Below, piece by piece: positions 1 to 10,864 of a stretch of 64,000 nucleotides of DNA (position 1 is its first letter; each line of letters starts with the position of its first letter). The translations under genes were made by a program, and so were the position numbers. The notes under the pieces were generated by a model. The model was not told the origin of the DNA and ran no database searches. It saw only the letters and a list, made by a program, of their open reading frames with translations. Origin of the DNA: Balanoglossus misakiensis (lineage: Eukaryota > Hemichordata); NCBI GenBank assembly GCA_040954595.2, contig CM082593.2, positions 9,424,001 through 9,488,000 on the forward strand, written 5' to 3'.

Positions 1-2
1 GT

Positions 3-56
3 GGTGATTATCTTGATAAAGATCTGGTCAGATTTTGCTTCCTGAAAATGATACAG
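3..56 (+). CDS. Integrase-core-like gene, penultimate visible exon (5' part outside window)
   Basis: The window opens inside a coding exon. One frame is open for 18 codons and ends at a consensus donor (CAG then GTAAGA at 57). It joins in phase 0 to the exon at 879, giving a continuous reading frame across the splice. The joined protein resembles the C-terminal end of integrase catalytic-core-like host genes that are common in invertebrates and fish. The catalytic core would lie upstream and is not visible here, so activity cannot be judged. The assignment comes from remembered family resemblance and needs a search. Confidence 0.6.
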
Positions 57-878
57 GTAAGAAGAAGAATTTGGGACTTAAAAAATAATTGTCTTTCCTC
101 AATCTGTTACACTATCACTTATACTGTATATACTTTAAATACTTATACAGAAAATATTGCTAGGATTGATATTATATAGTGAAAACGTACAATACAATAA
201 AATATAAGAAGTCCCATGTATAAACTGACTAACAATAACCCTACGCTCTTCCAAATGGGAGGAGTATAAAAAAGAACGTTTTTATGTATTGAAAAGAAAG
301 GACTGCTCACATATTTTGGTTTAAACCTTCAAATACAAAGTAAAAAAGGCTTAAAATGTGCTGTACATGTGTTGATATGTATCATGATGAACAAAAATCA
401 CAACCTGCAATGCATTGTGTGTGTGATTTAAGACTGTCCTTGTCTACTTATTCCAATTGTCCATTTTATGCACCTCTATCCTGCATGCATATGTTGGACA
501 ACATTTTAGACTTTCCACTCCTTCGATAAATACCTTACTATTAATCTCGGATCGAATACTGTTGGTGTGATAAGCCTCATCATAAATTACACGCCAGCTG
601 GTAAACCCGTCTATACACCAATTGATAATCTAATATATGTAAATTGTTATAATTATAATATTTGTAATTTTATTCCATTTGTTTGGTTATATTTCACTTC
701 AATAAATTAATTTTAGGTGTACCTTCCCGTCTGAAGAGTTCATGTAGATGAGGTGTCACCATGTATGTATCTTTTAGATATCCTATAGTACCTAGGGACT
801 ATGTTTAACTGATGCATGTATTAAACTGCTAACATTGAACTTCCTCATACATTTTGTGCCTGTCATTTTATAATTCAG
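57..878 (+). other. Intron of the integrase-core-like gene
   Basis: AT-rich sequence bounded by GTAAGA at 57 and a TTCAG acceptor ending at 878. No coding frame or repeat stands out. Confidence 0.6.
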
Positions 879-1214
879 GATGAACTGGATGATGCTGTAA
901 TGGAATGGAATTGTCACAGGATCAGTCGTTCACGTAACGCAGTCTCTCCCATCGGGCGACCTCACATGATGTTCTTTGTCCCGGAGATGTATGGAAGTCA
1001 TGATTTCGGATCAACTGTTTCTCAGGAACAGATTAACACATGCCGAGAGGAATGTGTGTTCAAAGGAGCGTGCCCCTGTGATGAAGATTTATTCGAGTAC
1101 TGTGTCTCATACATGGTCGACAACAATATGCATTTACCTTCTGACCCATATTCTGCTGTGGAATTGTACGTGAATCTCCGAAATTCTATAAAATATGAAT
1201 CCTTATCTGACTAG
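879..1214 (+). CDS. Integrase-core-like gene, last exon
   Basis: The exon starts after TTCAG at 874-878 and is open for 111 codons to TAG at 1212-1214. The first residues (DELDDAVMEWNCHRI) continue directly from the exon at 3-56. The segment 'VMEWNxHRI.RSRNAV.P.GRP' followed by a Cys-rich stretch (EECVFKGACPCDEDLFEYC) is a pattern I associate with the C-terminal tail of integrase-core-domain proteins related to Ginger/Maverick-type integrases. An ATG lies 21 bases inside the exon, but the in-frame upstream extension and the acceptor favour a spliced exon over a start there. Function in the host is unknown; it may be a domesticated integrase or a decaying transposon gene. Confidence 0.6.
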   Translation, partial: DELDDAVMEWNCHRISRSRNAVSPIGRPHMMFFVPEMYGSHDFGSTVSQEQINTCREECVFKGACPCDEDLFEYCVSYMVDNNMHLPSDPYSAVELYVNLRNSIKYESLSD

Positions 1215-1740
1215 CAAGACCTTACTGTAAAAGGAAATTATTATACATCACCCAAACAACAACAACAATGTCACTTCCATGCAAGGAACTGGATGAATTA
1301 AAGCAAGATATTTGTCAACACAACAAAGTTTTATTAACTTTCAGAACATAATGACAATATTGTTCATCTTCAACACTGAAGTAATATGAAACTATGGCAC
1401 AGACTTTGTGTTAATGTTAGATCTAATTCTGTAAAGTATAATACTGTCACCGCAAATAAAAGCTGAAATACAACAACTTTGTGGCTCAACTGTTTGCACC
1501 TTAAAACCACATGATGCCCAGGCTTGGTTGTAGATGTAAATATGTAAACAAACAAACAAACATGTTAATAAAGAAACTAAGTATACAGACAATAAGTGAC
1601 AAGTAAAGCACTGATCTTCTTTGGTAGAGTGGAACAGAGACTACTCCTAGTTGTTTGTTTACATTATATGTACACCAATAACCAAGCCTGGTCATCCTGT
1701 GCTTTCACCATTATGTCACACACTGTGTCACATAGTAACT
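1215..1740. other. Intergenic stretch with a small foldback repeat
   Basis: Between the integrase-like gene and the 34-bp minisatellite. A roughly 45-bp inverted pair lies at 1513-1560 and 1650-1697 (arms containing CCAGGCTTGGTT and GTAAACAAACAA), which looks like a small MITE. On the minus strand, AATAAA near 1330 could serve as the poly(A) signal of the HECT-like gene, if its 3' UTR extends that far. Confidence 0.45.
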
Positions 1741-1944
1741 GAATAAGTAACTGAATAACTCCCCACAACAGGCTGAATAAGTAACTGAATAACTCCCCAC
1801 AACAGGCTGAATAAGTAACTGAATAACTCCCCACAACAGGCTGAATAAGTAACTGAATAACTCCCCACAACAGGCTGAATAAGTAACTGAATAACTCCCC
1901 ACAACAGGCTGAATAAGTAACTGAATAACTCCCCACAACAGGCT
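1741..1944. repeat. 34-bp minisatellite, six copies
   Basis: Six head-to-tail copies of a 34-bp unit (starts at 1741, 1775, 1809, 1843, 1877, 1911) with essentially no variation. Each unit holds GAATAAGTAACTGAATAACT followed by CCCCACAACAGGCT. Open frames across it are by-products of the repeat. Near-perfect identity implies recent expansion or homogenisation. Confidence 0.95.
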
Positions 1945-2333
1945 GCAATAACACATCAAGTATTTAGCTTCTCCATATATTAGATAATATGTGTAAACAT
2001 TTAACGTAATCAATGATAAAACAATTTGTAGGAAATATGACAGTAAATGGCAACTGTATGAACATTTAAAGAAAACACTGAAAATAGTGCAAGGTTACAG
2101 GCGCATCCCTTAATGAATCCACATAAATTCACCTCTTCCATGCAGCAAAGAGGTGACTTCTGACACGTCAGGTTCATCATTGACATAATCATTACTTTGC
2201 ATACCAAGTGACTTTACACAAGTATTCCCTGTATTCTTTCTATCAATGTAAGCCAAACACAACAATATTGTCCCTTTAATTCATGTAATAACTCACCATT
2301 GCTGTTCTACCAATGGAAACAATATCAATGGTC
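1945..2333 (-). other. Probable 3' UTR / downstream region of the HECT-like gene
   Basis: No coding potential seen. It lies directly after the TGA of the minus-strand HECT-like gene. Confidence 0.4.
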
Positions 2334-4484
2334 TCAAATAATATCCATGTCCCAAAAACCACTGTTCAAAACTGCATTGAACTCACTTCTGAATTCTACG
2401 AAGTTGGCATATGACAATGGCAGTTCAAGCACATTGCCACATGTGTGAGCAACTGGACGACGTTGTAAACCATCAAGTTTAACAAATGACACTTGAATCG
2501 GCTCTGCTGTCATTATGTCACAACCAGTGCAATATCTCAGGAACTTCTTTAGAGTACTTTGTTCAAGTTCACGGATATATCGTTTTAAGTGATTAGCAAC
2601 AGCCCTCTCATCATTATTCAAGCATTCAGCGATTTGAAGATGTTGTAGGACTTTCTTTGTTGTTGGTTTCTTGTCATTATACAGTCTATCCAAGTTCTCT
2701 TTGCCAATTTGTTTGCCTAATGGCTGTAAGATTGGTCGCCAACTATCAATGACAAACATTGGCTCTTGTACTATCTCTTTATGCGCTATTTCGTGCAGAA
2801 TGGATCCAATGTTTTCTTTGGTTGGCAGTCTTTTACAGTCATGTCGGTCTAACACTTCAATTAACTCATCTTCTTCTACTTCTTGAAAGTTCTTCATTGC
2901 AGCTTCAAATACTTCACGGTCCGATTCAGACAGGAAGTGATAATACACTTGAAGTAGACTTGCCTCTTCACACTTCTGGTCTCCAAACATTACTTCTTCC
3001 ATGAATGGCTTTGCAAACTCAATAGGGAAGTAATCCATTTCCTTCCAACCCTTCATGATTATTCTTGCTACAGCTTCCCATTTTTCTCTTGGGTAATCAT
3101 GCCTAATGAATGGCACCCGGCAATTCTTTCCAACTGTGCAACATTCATAGAACTCGGACCAAAAACTTGTAAAACAGTCTCTCACAACTCCACTACCACT
3201 ACCACGCTCAATATTACCTCCTGGCATAACCATGGCCACATTGATAGGACATGCCATAATCTTTGGATCTGAGAATTCTGAAATCATGTCATTCAAAACA
3301 TCACTCCTGTGTATTACAAGTGTTCTAGTCTCCACTGGGTCTTGATCTTCACTGATATGACTGGTAGTGTCTTGGGGCTGGGATTGGCTAACAGGTTCAT
3401 CATTTTCAAAGAACGGCAATGTAGAATCAAGGCTTTCTGCTGAGTTACTATTGGAACCCCGTGATCCAAACTGAACAATGTTTGAATCATTATCACTAAT
3501 CACCAGTGGTTCTGCATCAGAATCGACTGTCTCTAATGTGACTTCAGAACCTACGTCAGGGATGGGTTCAGACTGGAATCTGCTACAACTGGGCATACCA
3601 TGATCATGGTGAACTGTATCTAGGATATGCTTATTGTGGTTTCCTGCACTTGGTACACCTGCATCATTGCTCTCATCAGACAACATATCAATAGATTCCT
3701 GTGGAAGAGCTTGTGACTGTCCCTTGCTTGCTTGTCTCGTCTTTGCCGGTGGAACTGGCACATGCCTATCAAGTCCTGGATCAGGTAGATCAGCATCACT
3801 GCTGTCATGACAATGACACTGATTCTAATTGTGACTGCTTACTTGTTTGTCTGCTCTTCTTTTTAGGTTTCACTACCTGTTCACAGTCTTTTCTCTTTGT
3901 CATAATGTAGAAGCGGAGCATTCTAAATCCAGTTACTTCATACAATTCGCCAACGGTGCTTGTTTCATCAATTGTTCTTTCTCCTGAATCTCTTATGTCA
4001 ACGTGATAACTGTCCATGTCTCCTCGCTGTGATACGCCGTTGGGGAAAAACAAATCTTTTCCTGTAGTCAGGAGATCAGCTTTCGTGCTCGACTTACTTA
4101 CTGATATACACCTTGTTCCACCACCTTTTCTGGCTCGAACTTGCTTGTATTCTTTTTCAATGAAATCAAAATCAAGCCATCCTATTTCAATTTTCCGCTT
4201 TATTTTTGCTGCATGTGTATTACCAAATGGTCTTGGTCTAGTTGAGGCTTGTCCACGATTACCTTTACTTGATTCTCCCTTGTCATCTGATACACTATTC
4301 TGCTTTCCATTTCGAAGGCTAAATTTTTGTCTTATTTTTTTCAGTAGTTCTGACTTCCTGCTCTCTCTGGAACAGTACAAAATAATCTGCGAGAGAAGTC
4401 CACAGCAGCAACTCTGTCCCCATAAGATGTCAAATACTTAGATAACATCTCATCATCCATTAAGAGGATCACCGATGGATCAAT
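2334..4484 (-). CDS. HECT-type E3 ligase-like protein, large exon (two frame breaks)
   Basis: Read on the minus strand. The exon starts after TTTTCAG (acceptor at 4485-4491) with IDPSVILLMDDEMLSKYL, the second half of a small SAM-like domain. A basic, low-complexity middle follows, then an acidic Ser-rich stretch, then a HECT-like C-terminus ending DMDII and TGA at 2334. The C-terminal lobe has the pattern RRPVAHTCGNVLELPLSY, in which the Cys is at the position of the HECT catalytic cysteine. The family resembles the G2E3-like pseudo-HECT proteins that are expanded in marine invertebrates; ubiquitin transfer is inferred, not shown. The frame is broken twice: near 4380-4400, just after the SAM-like part, and near 3760-3805, where one frame ends in TGA and the HECT frame is open from just upstream. 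No intron of usable size fits either break, so this is a damaged copy, a polymorphism or a sequence error. Confidence 0.65.
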
Positions 4485-4555
4485 CTGAAAATCAATTTAA
4501 AGCACATGGAATCTTAGTGCATGCATATTGGCAGATGGTGCGGGGGGTCTCGCTA

Positions 4556-4643
4556 AATACATACATACATACATACATACATACATACATACATACATAC
4601 ATACATACATACGGGTACATACATACAAACAAACAAACAAACA
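4556..4643. repeat. (CATA)n / (CAAA)n microsatellite
   Basis: Uninterrupted CATA tetranucleotides to about 4612, one GGGTA interruption, then CAAA units. It lies in the first coding intron of the HECT-like gene. Any open frame over it is repeat-derived. Confidence 0.95.
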
Positions 4644-4743
4644 AAGATGGAAAGACTGTCAATGAATATTTTTCCACCTACTAGCCTTAAAGCTCATTTA
4701 GCCATATTTACATATATGCAACAAGAACTAATAAAAAATTTAC

Positions 4744-4821
4744 CTTTTCCTGTTCAAGTCTGTCAATTTCCTCTTCAGGCACTCTGCGTCGTCTAAGAAA
4801 TTCATATAGTTTTTCTGCCAT
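4744..4821 (-). CDS. HECT-like gene, first coding exon (SAM-like N-terminus)
   Basis: ATG at 4821 on the minus strand opens 26 codons (MAEKLYEFLRRRRVPEEEID and on) to a donor (AAAAG then GTAAAT) at 4743-4742. The phase-0 junction to the exon at 4484 gives a continuous SAM-like helix-rich segment. The exon extends 5' as UTR to an acceptor (CTTACAG) near 4855, so at least one non-coding exon lies further upstream, toward higher coordinates. Confidence 0.6.
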
Positions 4822-5084
4822 TTTGTCTGATCTGTTTGCTGAAGTAATATTTTTCTGTAAGGAAAATCAACAACAGTTAAATCAAAACTGATGTACCTAA
4901 AGACAAGCATGAAATAATGCATCAACTTGATTTTATGAACAGTTTGGGAAATTTGAGAATATTATCTCAGAAGGAAAAACTATCTACTTTCTCACCTTGA
5001 ATAAAGTTGATATTTCACCAAAAATTACAGTGAAGCAAGAATTTTGTTCAGAATTTTTGGTGAGGAAACTTCTCAATTGTCAAC

Positions 5085-5226
5085 ATACATACATACATAC
5101 ATACATACATACATACATACATACATACATACATACATACATACATACATACATACATGCATACATACATGCATACATACATACATACATACATACATAC
5201 ATACATACATACATACATACATACAA
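5085..5226. repeat. (CATA)n microsatellite with two CATG interruptions
   Basis: About 35 tetranucleotide units, with ATGCATAC variants at 5157-5172. Confidence 0.95.
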
Positions 5227-5356
5227 TTTAAAATAATTTAGGGAGTGATTAAGACTTCAACTTGGACTCTATTGATAATAATATAACTCTTTGTAATAAA
5301 TGCCATCGGTGCTTAAATCTTCAATATTAAATCAAGTCAATCAATGTGCACAAACA

Positions 5357-5388
5357 TTACACACACACTCATTAATACATAGAGACAG

Positions 5389-5421
<33 letters not shown>

Positions 5422-5422
5422 G
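5357..5422. repeat. (CA)n microsatellite
   Basis: Interrupted then pure CA dinucleotides, the pure tract covering about 5395-5421. Confidence 0.9.
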
Positions 5423-5767
5423 TTCCTATTTTGCTTTAATTTTTTTGTTTGAAACTTTCATATCAACTGAAGAGTTGTTGACGTTTGACCTTGGATGTAC
5501 TGAGGTCACCATACACACTCACATTTGTCTGTGTCATAATCACAGACTGAAGCAAAGTAAAATAAATCACAGCAGCTGTACTGATGTTAACATTGCATTG
5601 TTTAATATTCAAGATCAAGTTAAAGTGCATTTATTTATTGGAAGAATCCAGTTATGGCAACTTGATCCTAGGCGATGTAACTATCCGCCCCACACACAAG
5701 TTGAATCATGTATGATATATGTTTCAAACAGCGCGGCATAAGGCCAGAGTTAGCCTCAAGTTGTGAT

Positions 5768-5768
<1 letters not shown>

Positions 5769-5811
<43 letters not shown>
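5769..5811. repeat. (AT)n microsatellite
   Basis: Pure AT dinucleotides flanked on both sides by TGATGGCATA, so the tract sits inside a short duplicated flank. The surrounding 5423-6245 shows no gene. Confidence 0.9.
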
Positions 5812-5812
<1 letters not shown>

Positions 5813-6245
5813 ATGGCATATGTTACATCATGAATCAAAAATCAAGCAAGTTAAGTTGAGTACGAGATACTGACAAGAACGTCTCAGTCAACCTATTGCA
5901 TGCAGCACATTGTCAACGTCGCGTCGATCGTGTTTGGCATGATCATGATGACGCTTGACGTGCAAGGCGACTCAATAGATTGCCACATCACAAACCAGTA
6001 CAAATTGTGCATCGTGTGGTCATGTTACGTGTACGACAAATCTAACGGTTATGAGAAGGAGGTAAAATCTCAACTTACCAACACTCAGTCAGTCTGATAA
6101 GATACGATGCAGCATGTAAGGCAGAATCCGACGAAAAGTCCTGGTACTAGGTCAAGCTAGTAAAAGAACGCCATATTCTCTGTACCGATACACCGCCCTC
6201 TCTGGACAGTCTCCGTACCAATACACCCGCCCTCTTTAGACAAAT

Positions 6246-6418
6246 TTATCTCGAGATCTCGAGATAAAAAAAATAAAAAGTCGGGAAAACGAATTGGAAT
6301 TATCTCGAGATCTCGAGATAAAAAAATAAAAAGTCGGGAAAACGAACTTGAATTATCTCGAGATCTCGAGATAAAAAAATAAAAAGTCAGGAAAACGAAT
6401 AGCATTATCTCGAGATAA
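6246..6418. repeat. Tandem array of perfect XhoI/BglII-type palindromes
   Basis: Three copies of a 22-bp perfect palindrome with core CTCGAGATCTCGAG lie at 6246-6267, 6300-6321 and 6353-6374. A shortened 14-bp version lies at 6405-6418. The spacing is 54, 53 and 52 bp, and the spacers share AAAAATAAAAAGTC(G/A)GGAAAACGAA. Read on the minus strand it gives a repetitive open frame, which I treat as an artefact. Confidence 0.9.
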
Positions 6419-6700
6419 TTTTTTATTTATTGCGTATGTACATGTCCCCAACTGGCTTTCATATAAAACCACTGCATCAGGTGAATCTCAATTTTTAAGA
6501 GCGATACTTCAAACATGCAGCACTGTTTACAAATCGGGGTCAAAGGTTATACAAGAATAACCATGTACAGTTGGTATTTTTCGGATGTACCTCTGGCCAT
6601 GGCCTTGGTCTATAAATTGTTCTTGACAACATATATTTTTAAAGATTTTGGTTTACTGAATTACATCTATAGCTTATAGTGATGGCTGTTTACCTAATAA
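6419..6700. other. No recognisable feature
   Basis: AT-rich single-copy-looking sequence without coding signal. Confidence 0.4.
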
Positions 6701-7358
6701 TTATTTTAACAACGCCAACTTAGCTGGCGCTGGATCGAGGGTACAGGACTATCCTAGGTCAAGGGTCAATCGTGAATGTTTTGGTCGCGAATCAGCTGAT
6801 CTTTTACAACAGCGTGTTACGCCCCTTTTTTAAATTTCTCATGAGTGGAGACGTCAGTGAAAGAACATATTTCGGATAATGGAGCATTCTTGGCAGTGTT
6901 TTCAAAGGGTTTCGCAACCTTTCTACATGGGACGCGGCGGCGCTTGGCAGAACTTTGCGAGGTGGTCGTCATCACAGGTCGCACCGTAGTTGAGAGAGAG
7001 AGCCATGACACTGACAGAGCCGGGTGAGTGATTGAGATCCTGGATCAGTTGCCGTCACTCAGATCACTAGACATTCTCTCTCATTAGGGTGTAGCTACGG
7101 TGTTGCCACGGGACCTACGACGTTTTATCGTGACGTCGGTGTTGCCCCGACCGGCCAGGGAAGTATATCAGATATGATGAGTCCGGTGATGACTTGGCTT
7201 TACGGCAGTCGCTGTGCCTGTAGATAAAGGAAAGGAACAGTACAACGCGCCGCCAGTGTGATTAGCATCGCTTGGAGCAAGACTAGATGACAGACATCGC
7301 CAGGGTCGTTGGCAAGACCTTGGCGGGCAGAGATGTGTGACACAGGTCCTCCTACAGG
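6700..7358 (+). promoter_or_regulatory. Possible CpG-rich promoter / 5' exon ending at a splice donor
   Basis: CpG density is visibly higher than in the surroundings, and the segment ends in a strong donor (CTACAG then GTAAGCC at 7359). No long frame is present, so if it is transcribed it is a 5' UTR exon. It is upstream of, and on the same strand as, the MED25-like exons (first seen at 14047). A link is possible but rests only on position. The N-terminal vWA-encoding exons expected between them were not found. Confidence 0.25.
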
Positions 7359-8611
7359 TAAGCCAGTCTTAATTCTTTTACATGCTTTTCAGAGTCAGCT
7401 TTTTGAGATGGTGAGATCTCTGTCGTGTGGTTTCTCTGTGTGACCTTTAGCTCTGCATACAGCCGGGAACACACAGACCTGTACGCAGAGCTATGTGACC
7501 TTCTGAGTCATATAATAATGTCACATTTAGTACTACTATGGAAACACAGCTAGGGGGAGGGTGGAGGGGGGGGGGGTTCTATGCTGGTTTCCCCCATCAT
7601 AGACCCACCCGTGACCCCCACCACAAAAATCTGTAGTGAAACAACAGCCAAACCAGTGCACTATATCACAGTCCCTCTATTACATACTGTGACTGTATAA
7701 GCTAAAAAATAAGACATTCACTTTTTGAAATAAACATTTCTCTGTTAATTATCTCTGAAAGCTTGATATAGGAGAACATTTCGGTTACTTCAATGTCACC
7801 ATTGTTTTCACTACTATCACGTAACAAGCAATTTAAATTACCTTCGCAAAAACAGTATGCTCTATGTTTTTTTGTTAACGCTTTGAGATGTCTGGCTCAA
7901 ATCTGCGTGAATGCAAGCTGTCATAACTTTTGTACAAAGTAGTGTCTCATTTTTTTTTAAAGCAACTAGCTTGATTTTTAAAATGAAAAAAACTTCTGAT
8001 ATACTAGGAATAGTAGGATTTATTCACTGCTCCAGAAGTTTTCTGAATTACAATGCACTTAACGGGACATTAGCTGTAACTTTTGGCTTTAATTGATGTA
8101 CATATATTTTTGTTCTGAGTATCAATGGGAATTTCTTGTTCTACTCCAAACAGCATGCTAATATACCCATTTATACTTCACTTGTCAACATAGCCCGTGA
8201 ATGTGTAATGTTATCATTCACATTTTTTTACTACTGTTACGTAAATATGCAACATGTCTAAAAAATATGTTTTTATAGAATATATTTATTTATTTAGAGT
8301 AAAATGTTTTTGGTGACATTTAAATATTTAGTGGATGGTATTTTATACATCAATTGTGGGTTTCAACATATTGTTGGGAGTAGCACAAGAATCTTAAGTG
8401 GCCACATAGAATTAATTTTCAACCTTCAGTAAAACCTGTCAAAACCAAACCCTGTCTAATCTGGAAACCTGTCTATACTGAACACCTTTTCAGTACCTTC
8501 GACATAGAATCACATGTTAAAAGAACCTTTACAAACTGGAAATGTCTGTAAACTGAACAATTTCTTCAGTGCCTTCAGTGTTCGGTTCAGACAGGTTTTA
8601 CTGTATTTAAT
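7359..8611. other. Non-coding stretch
   Basis: Contains a poly-G run near 7566-7576. At 8425-8600 there is a degenerate repeat related to the 'AAACCTGTCTATA' elements seen elsewhere in the window. No gene seen. Confidence 0.4.
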
Positions 8612-9656
8612 TTCTCACACTGCTGGCCGCTGGGAGTGTGGGATAGGATATCCCCGACGAGTGTGAGAAATACGATCTCAGGTCCTTGGTAGACTGTCGA
8701 CAGTCCCTCGCGCCTAATGTGTATCGATACGGCGTTTCGTGCGAGGGCCGAAGGCCCGATTCGGCGTTTCGTGGTGCGAGGGCCGTGAGGCCCGAGGGAC
8801 TGTTATAGCTTGTAAGCCTTGCCTTGATATTAATTATGCATGCAGAAAATGACGTAGTAAAATTTGCATAAGGGGGCGTAAATCAGCGGCGAAACTATCG
8901 AAACAACTAAAACTATCGATGACGGTTCCTCGGTAAATTCGCCGATTCTGTCCAAGAGAAAAGGTGCGATTTCATAAGCCAAATTTCCCACTGCCCGTTG
9001 GCGACGCAACAAAAACATCTTTGCCGTTGGTCAATGAGTTTATGACGTATATTAACTGTCAATCATTTTACAGGGGCATTTTCCCACAGTGCCCGTGTGA
9101 GGGCGAAACAAGGTATAACAGTCCCTCGGGCCACGCCCTCGGGCCTTACGGCCATCGCACCACGAAACGCCGAATCGGGCCTTAGGCCCACAAAAGATAC
9201 GGGCCTTACGGCCCTCGCACGAAACGCCGAATCGATACACATTAGGCGCGAGGGACTGTTGACAGTCTAGTCCTTGGGAGTGTGAGATTCTATTATTCTC
9301 ACACTCTCACTGAATCGAAAGCTGTATATGACGCGAGCGCTGATTGGTTGACAAAGAGTTCTTTCTCTTCGCGCACTAAATGTTATCCAATGGCGTGATG
9401 TGTATTACAGGCACAGAACTATAACGTGCCCCCAGACGACAGTTCCAGAGTCATTTATTCAATGTTTTAACGAATTTGGCTAATTTGTGACCGTGTGAGA
9501 AAAATAATCTCACACACCAAGGACCTGGGATCGTATTTCTCACACTCGTCAGGGATATTTTGTCCCACACTCGCCTGCGGCTCGTGTGTGACAGAAAATC
9601 CCCAACTCGTGTGAGAAATACGATCCCAGGTCCTTGGGAGTGTGAGATTCTATTAA
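8612..9656. repeat. Interspersed repeat 'CTCACACTCC' family, copy A (split by an insertion)
   Basis: A ~450-bp repeat whose ends and middle carry CTCACACTCCCAAGGACCTG-like blocks in both orientations. The same family is found in opposite orientation near 39330-39785, 49900-50372 and 54795-55152. Copy A is interrupted at 8690-9269 by a separate inverted-repeat element. Shared internal landmarks are the CCAATCAGCGCTCGC block and TTTGGCTAATTTGTG. Confidence 0.75.
8690..9269. mobile_element. 580-bp inverted-repeat element with 8-bp TSD (hAT-like MITE)
   Basis: It is flanked by identical GTCCTTGG at 8682-8689 and 9270-9277. Terminal inverted repeats of about 60 bp start TAGACTGTCGACAGTCCC on the left and TAGACTGTCAACAGTCCC on the right strand, with two mismatches over the stretch read. 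Inside are further small hairpins (GAGGGCCGAAGGCCC). There is no transposase frame. The 8-bp duplication fits hAT-type transposition; the superfamily call is inference. Confidence 0.75.
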
Positions 9657-10628
9657 TCCCAAATGTCATAGCAGCTGCCCCTTTAAAACAATTTCTTTAA
9701 AAAATGTGTTTCTAATAGATTTGGTCAGGTGGAAAAGTATGTCACATACTGTTTTCACTGAACACTGATGTGGTTGCAATTTTATTGACACAAATTGAAT
9801 CACACTATGCATCACATTAGACTTAGGGGTAAACCATTTTATATTTAGGAGAGTGCAGTTTAGTTTCTACTCTGCCTATTCTCTGATGTTTTTTCTTTAC
9901 TATTTGGCAGAGGCAAAATGCAGACTAGTTATGGAAGTGTTCCTAAGTAACTATGCATAAATTATTTCTATTAATCTAAGCACATTATGTAAAATATAAA
10001 TCAACCAGGTAGACTCATGTCTCCCCCTACAGTAATGGTGACAATTCTTTTTATAGTACCCAACTTACTCAAGTAAACACACTTAATGTTAGCAAACAAT
10101 CCTATAGATATAGCCTGGTCCCCTGTCCCATTCCTGCTGCTGGTAGTGACAGCAGGGTTAGAAAGTGGGCAGAGAACAAGAGTATCTTACAGGCCTCTTT
10201 CATGACCCCTGTGTGACCTTACATCCTGGTGATTTGTTGGTTTGACATCATTCATCATTCAATGTTAAATACAACAGCTAATCTTTCTAACACAGGCAAT
10301 GTTTAACAGTTTTGTTCAAGGATGAGAAAAAATGCATTGATTTAATAGCGTGGTTGGTAAACTCGAAATTGTATACTCACACCGACAAAAAGCCAGGATG
10401 TAGAGGTCAAAAGGGGTCATAAAAGTGGCATGATATAGCACAGTTGCCAGTGGTGTAATGTTTATATAAACTGTGCAACTTCATTCATATTTCTTAGTGG
10501 CAGTAATGTTATTATAAATATAAACTGACATCTGAAATCACTTTGCGATGTCGAAATTCAGTGGGAAGAAACAAACGCCAAAAGTTACCACATTTTATAC
10601 TGACACTTATTTGTTTTGTACAGTTTAC
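9657..10628. other. Non-coding stretch
   Basis: AT-rich, no coding signal or clear repeat boundary seen. Confidence 0.4.
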
Positions 10629-10750
10629 CCTATGGATCCAGCTATCATAGGAATGGGTGCAATAATTGTAGCTTTGGTGGGCTGGTTGATCGCTTATGGG
10701 CTTGATCAATCATCCCATCTAGGCTACAATTATTGCAGATATCATAGGAA
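10629..10750. repeat. ~120-nt hairpin (small foldback or miRNA-like precursor)
   Basis: The arm TGCAATAATTGTAGC at 10658 pairs with GCTACAATTATTGCA ending at 10737. Outer pairing continues with CCTATGGAT against ATATCATAGG. The terminal loop is about 12 nt around GCTTATGGGC. The length would suit a pre-miRNA, but small MITEs look the same. Confidence 0.5.
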
Positions 10751-10757
10751 GGGCACA

Positions 10758-10801
10758 TTGGGAACCCCCCCCCCCCTCACACACACACACACACACACAC
10801 A
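10758..10801. repeat. poly-C plus (CA)n microsatellite
   Basis: A C run followed by TCACACAC repeats. Confidence 0.9.
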
Positions 10802-10864
10802 CAATTTGGGCGACAACACAATATATATATATGATGCAGTCTACAAGTTGCACCGAAATATCTT

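Noticed and set aside
1741-1944. CRISPR-like array
   Set aside because: Repeats are directly adjacent without unique spacers, and the genome is eukaryotic.
1664-2013. Minus-strand open frames with repeated SYSVTYSACCGELF
   Set aside because: They are translations of the 34-bp minisatellite in successive frames.
4475-5241. Open frames rich in YIHT repeats
   Set aside because: Translation of (CATA)n microsatellites.
6157-6405. Minus-strand frame with repeated SRDLEI
   Set aside because: Produced by the palindrome array; no codon bias or splice context.
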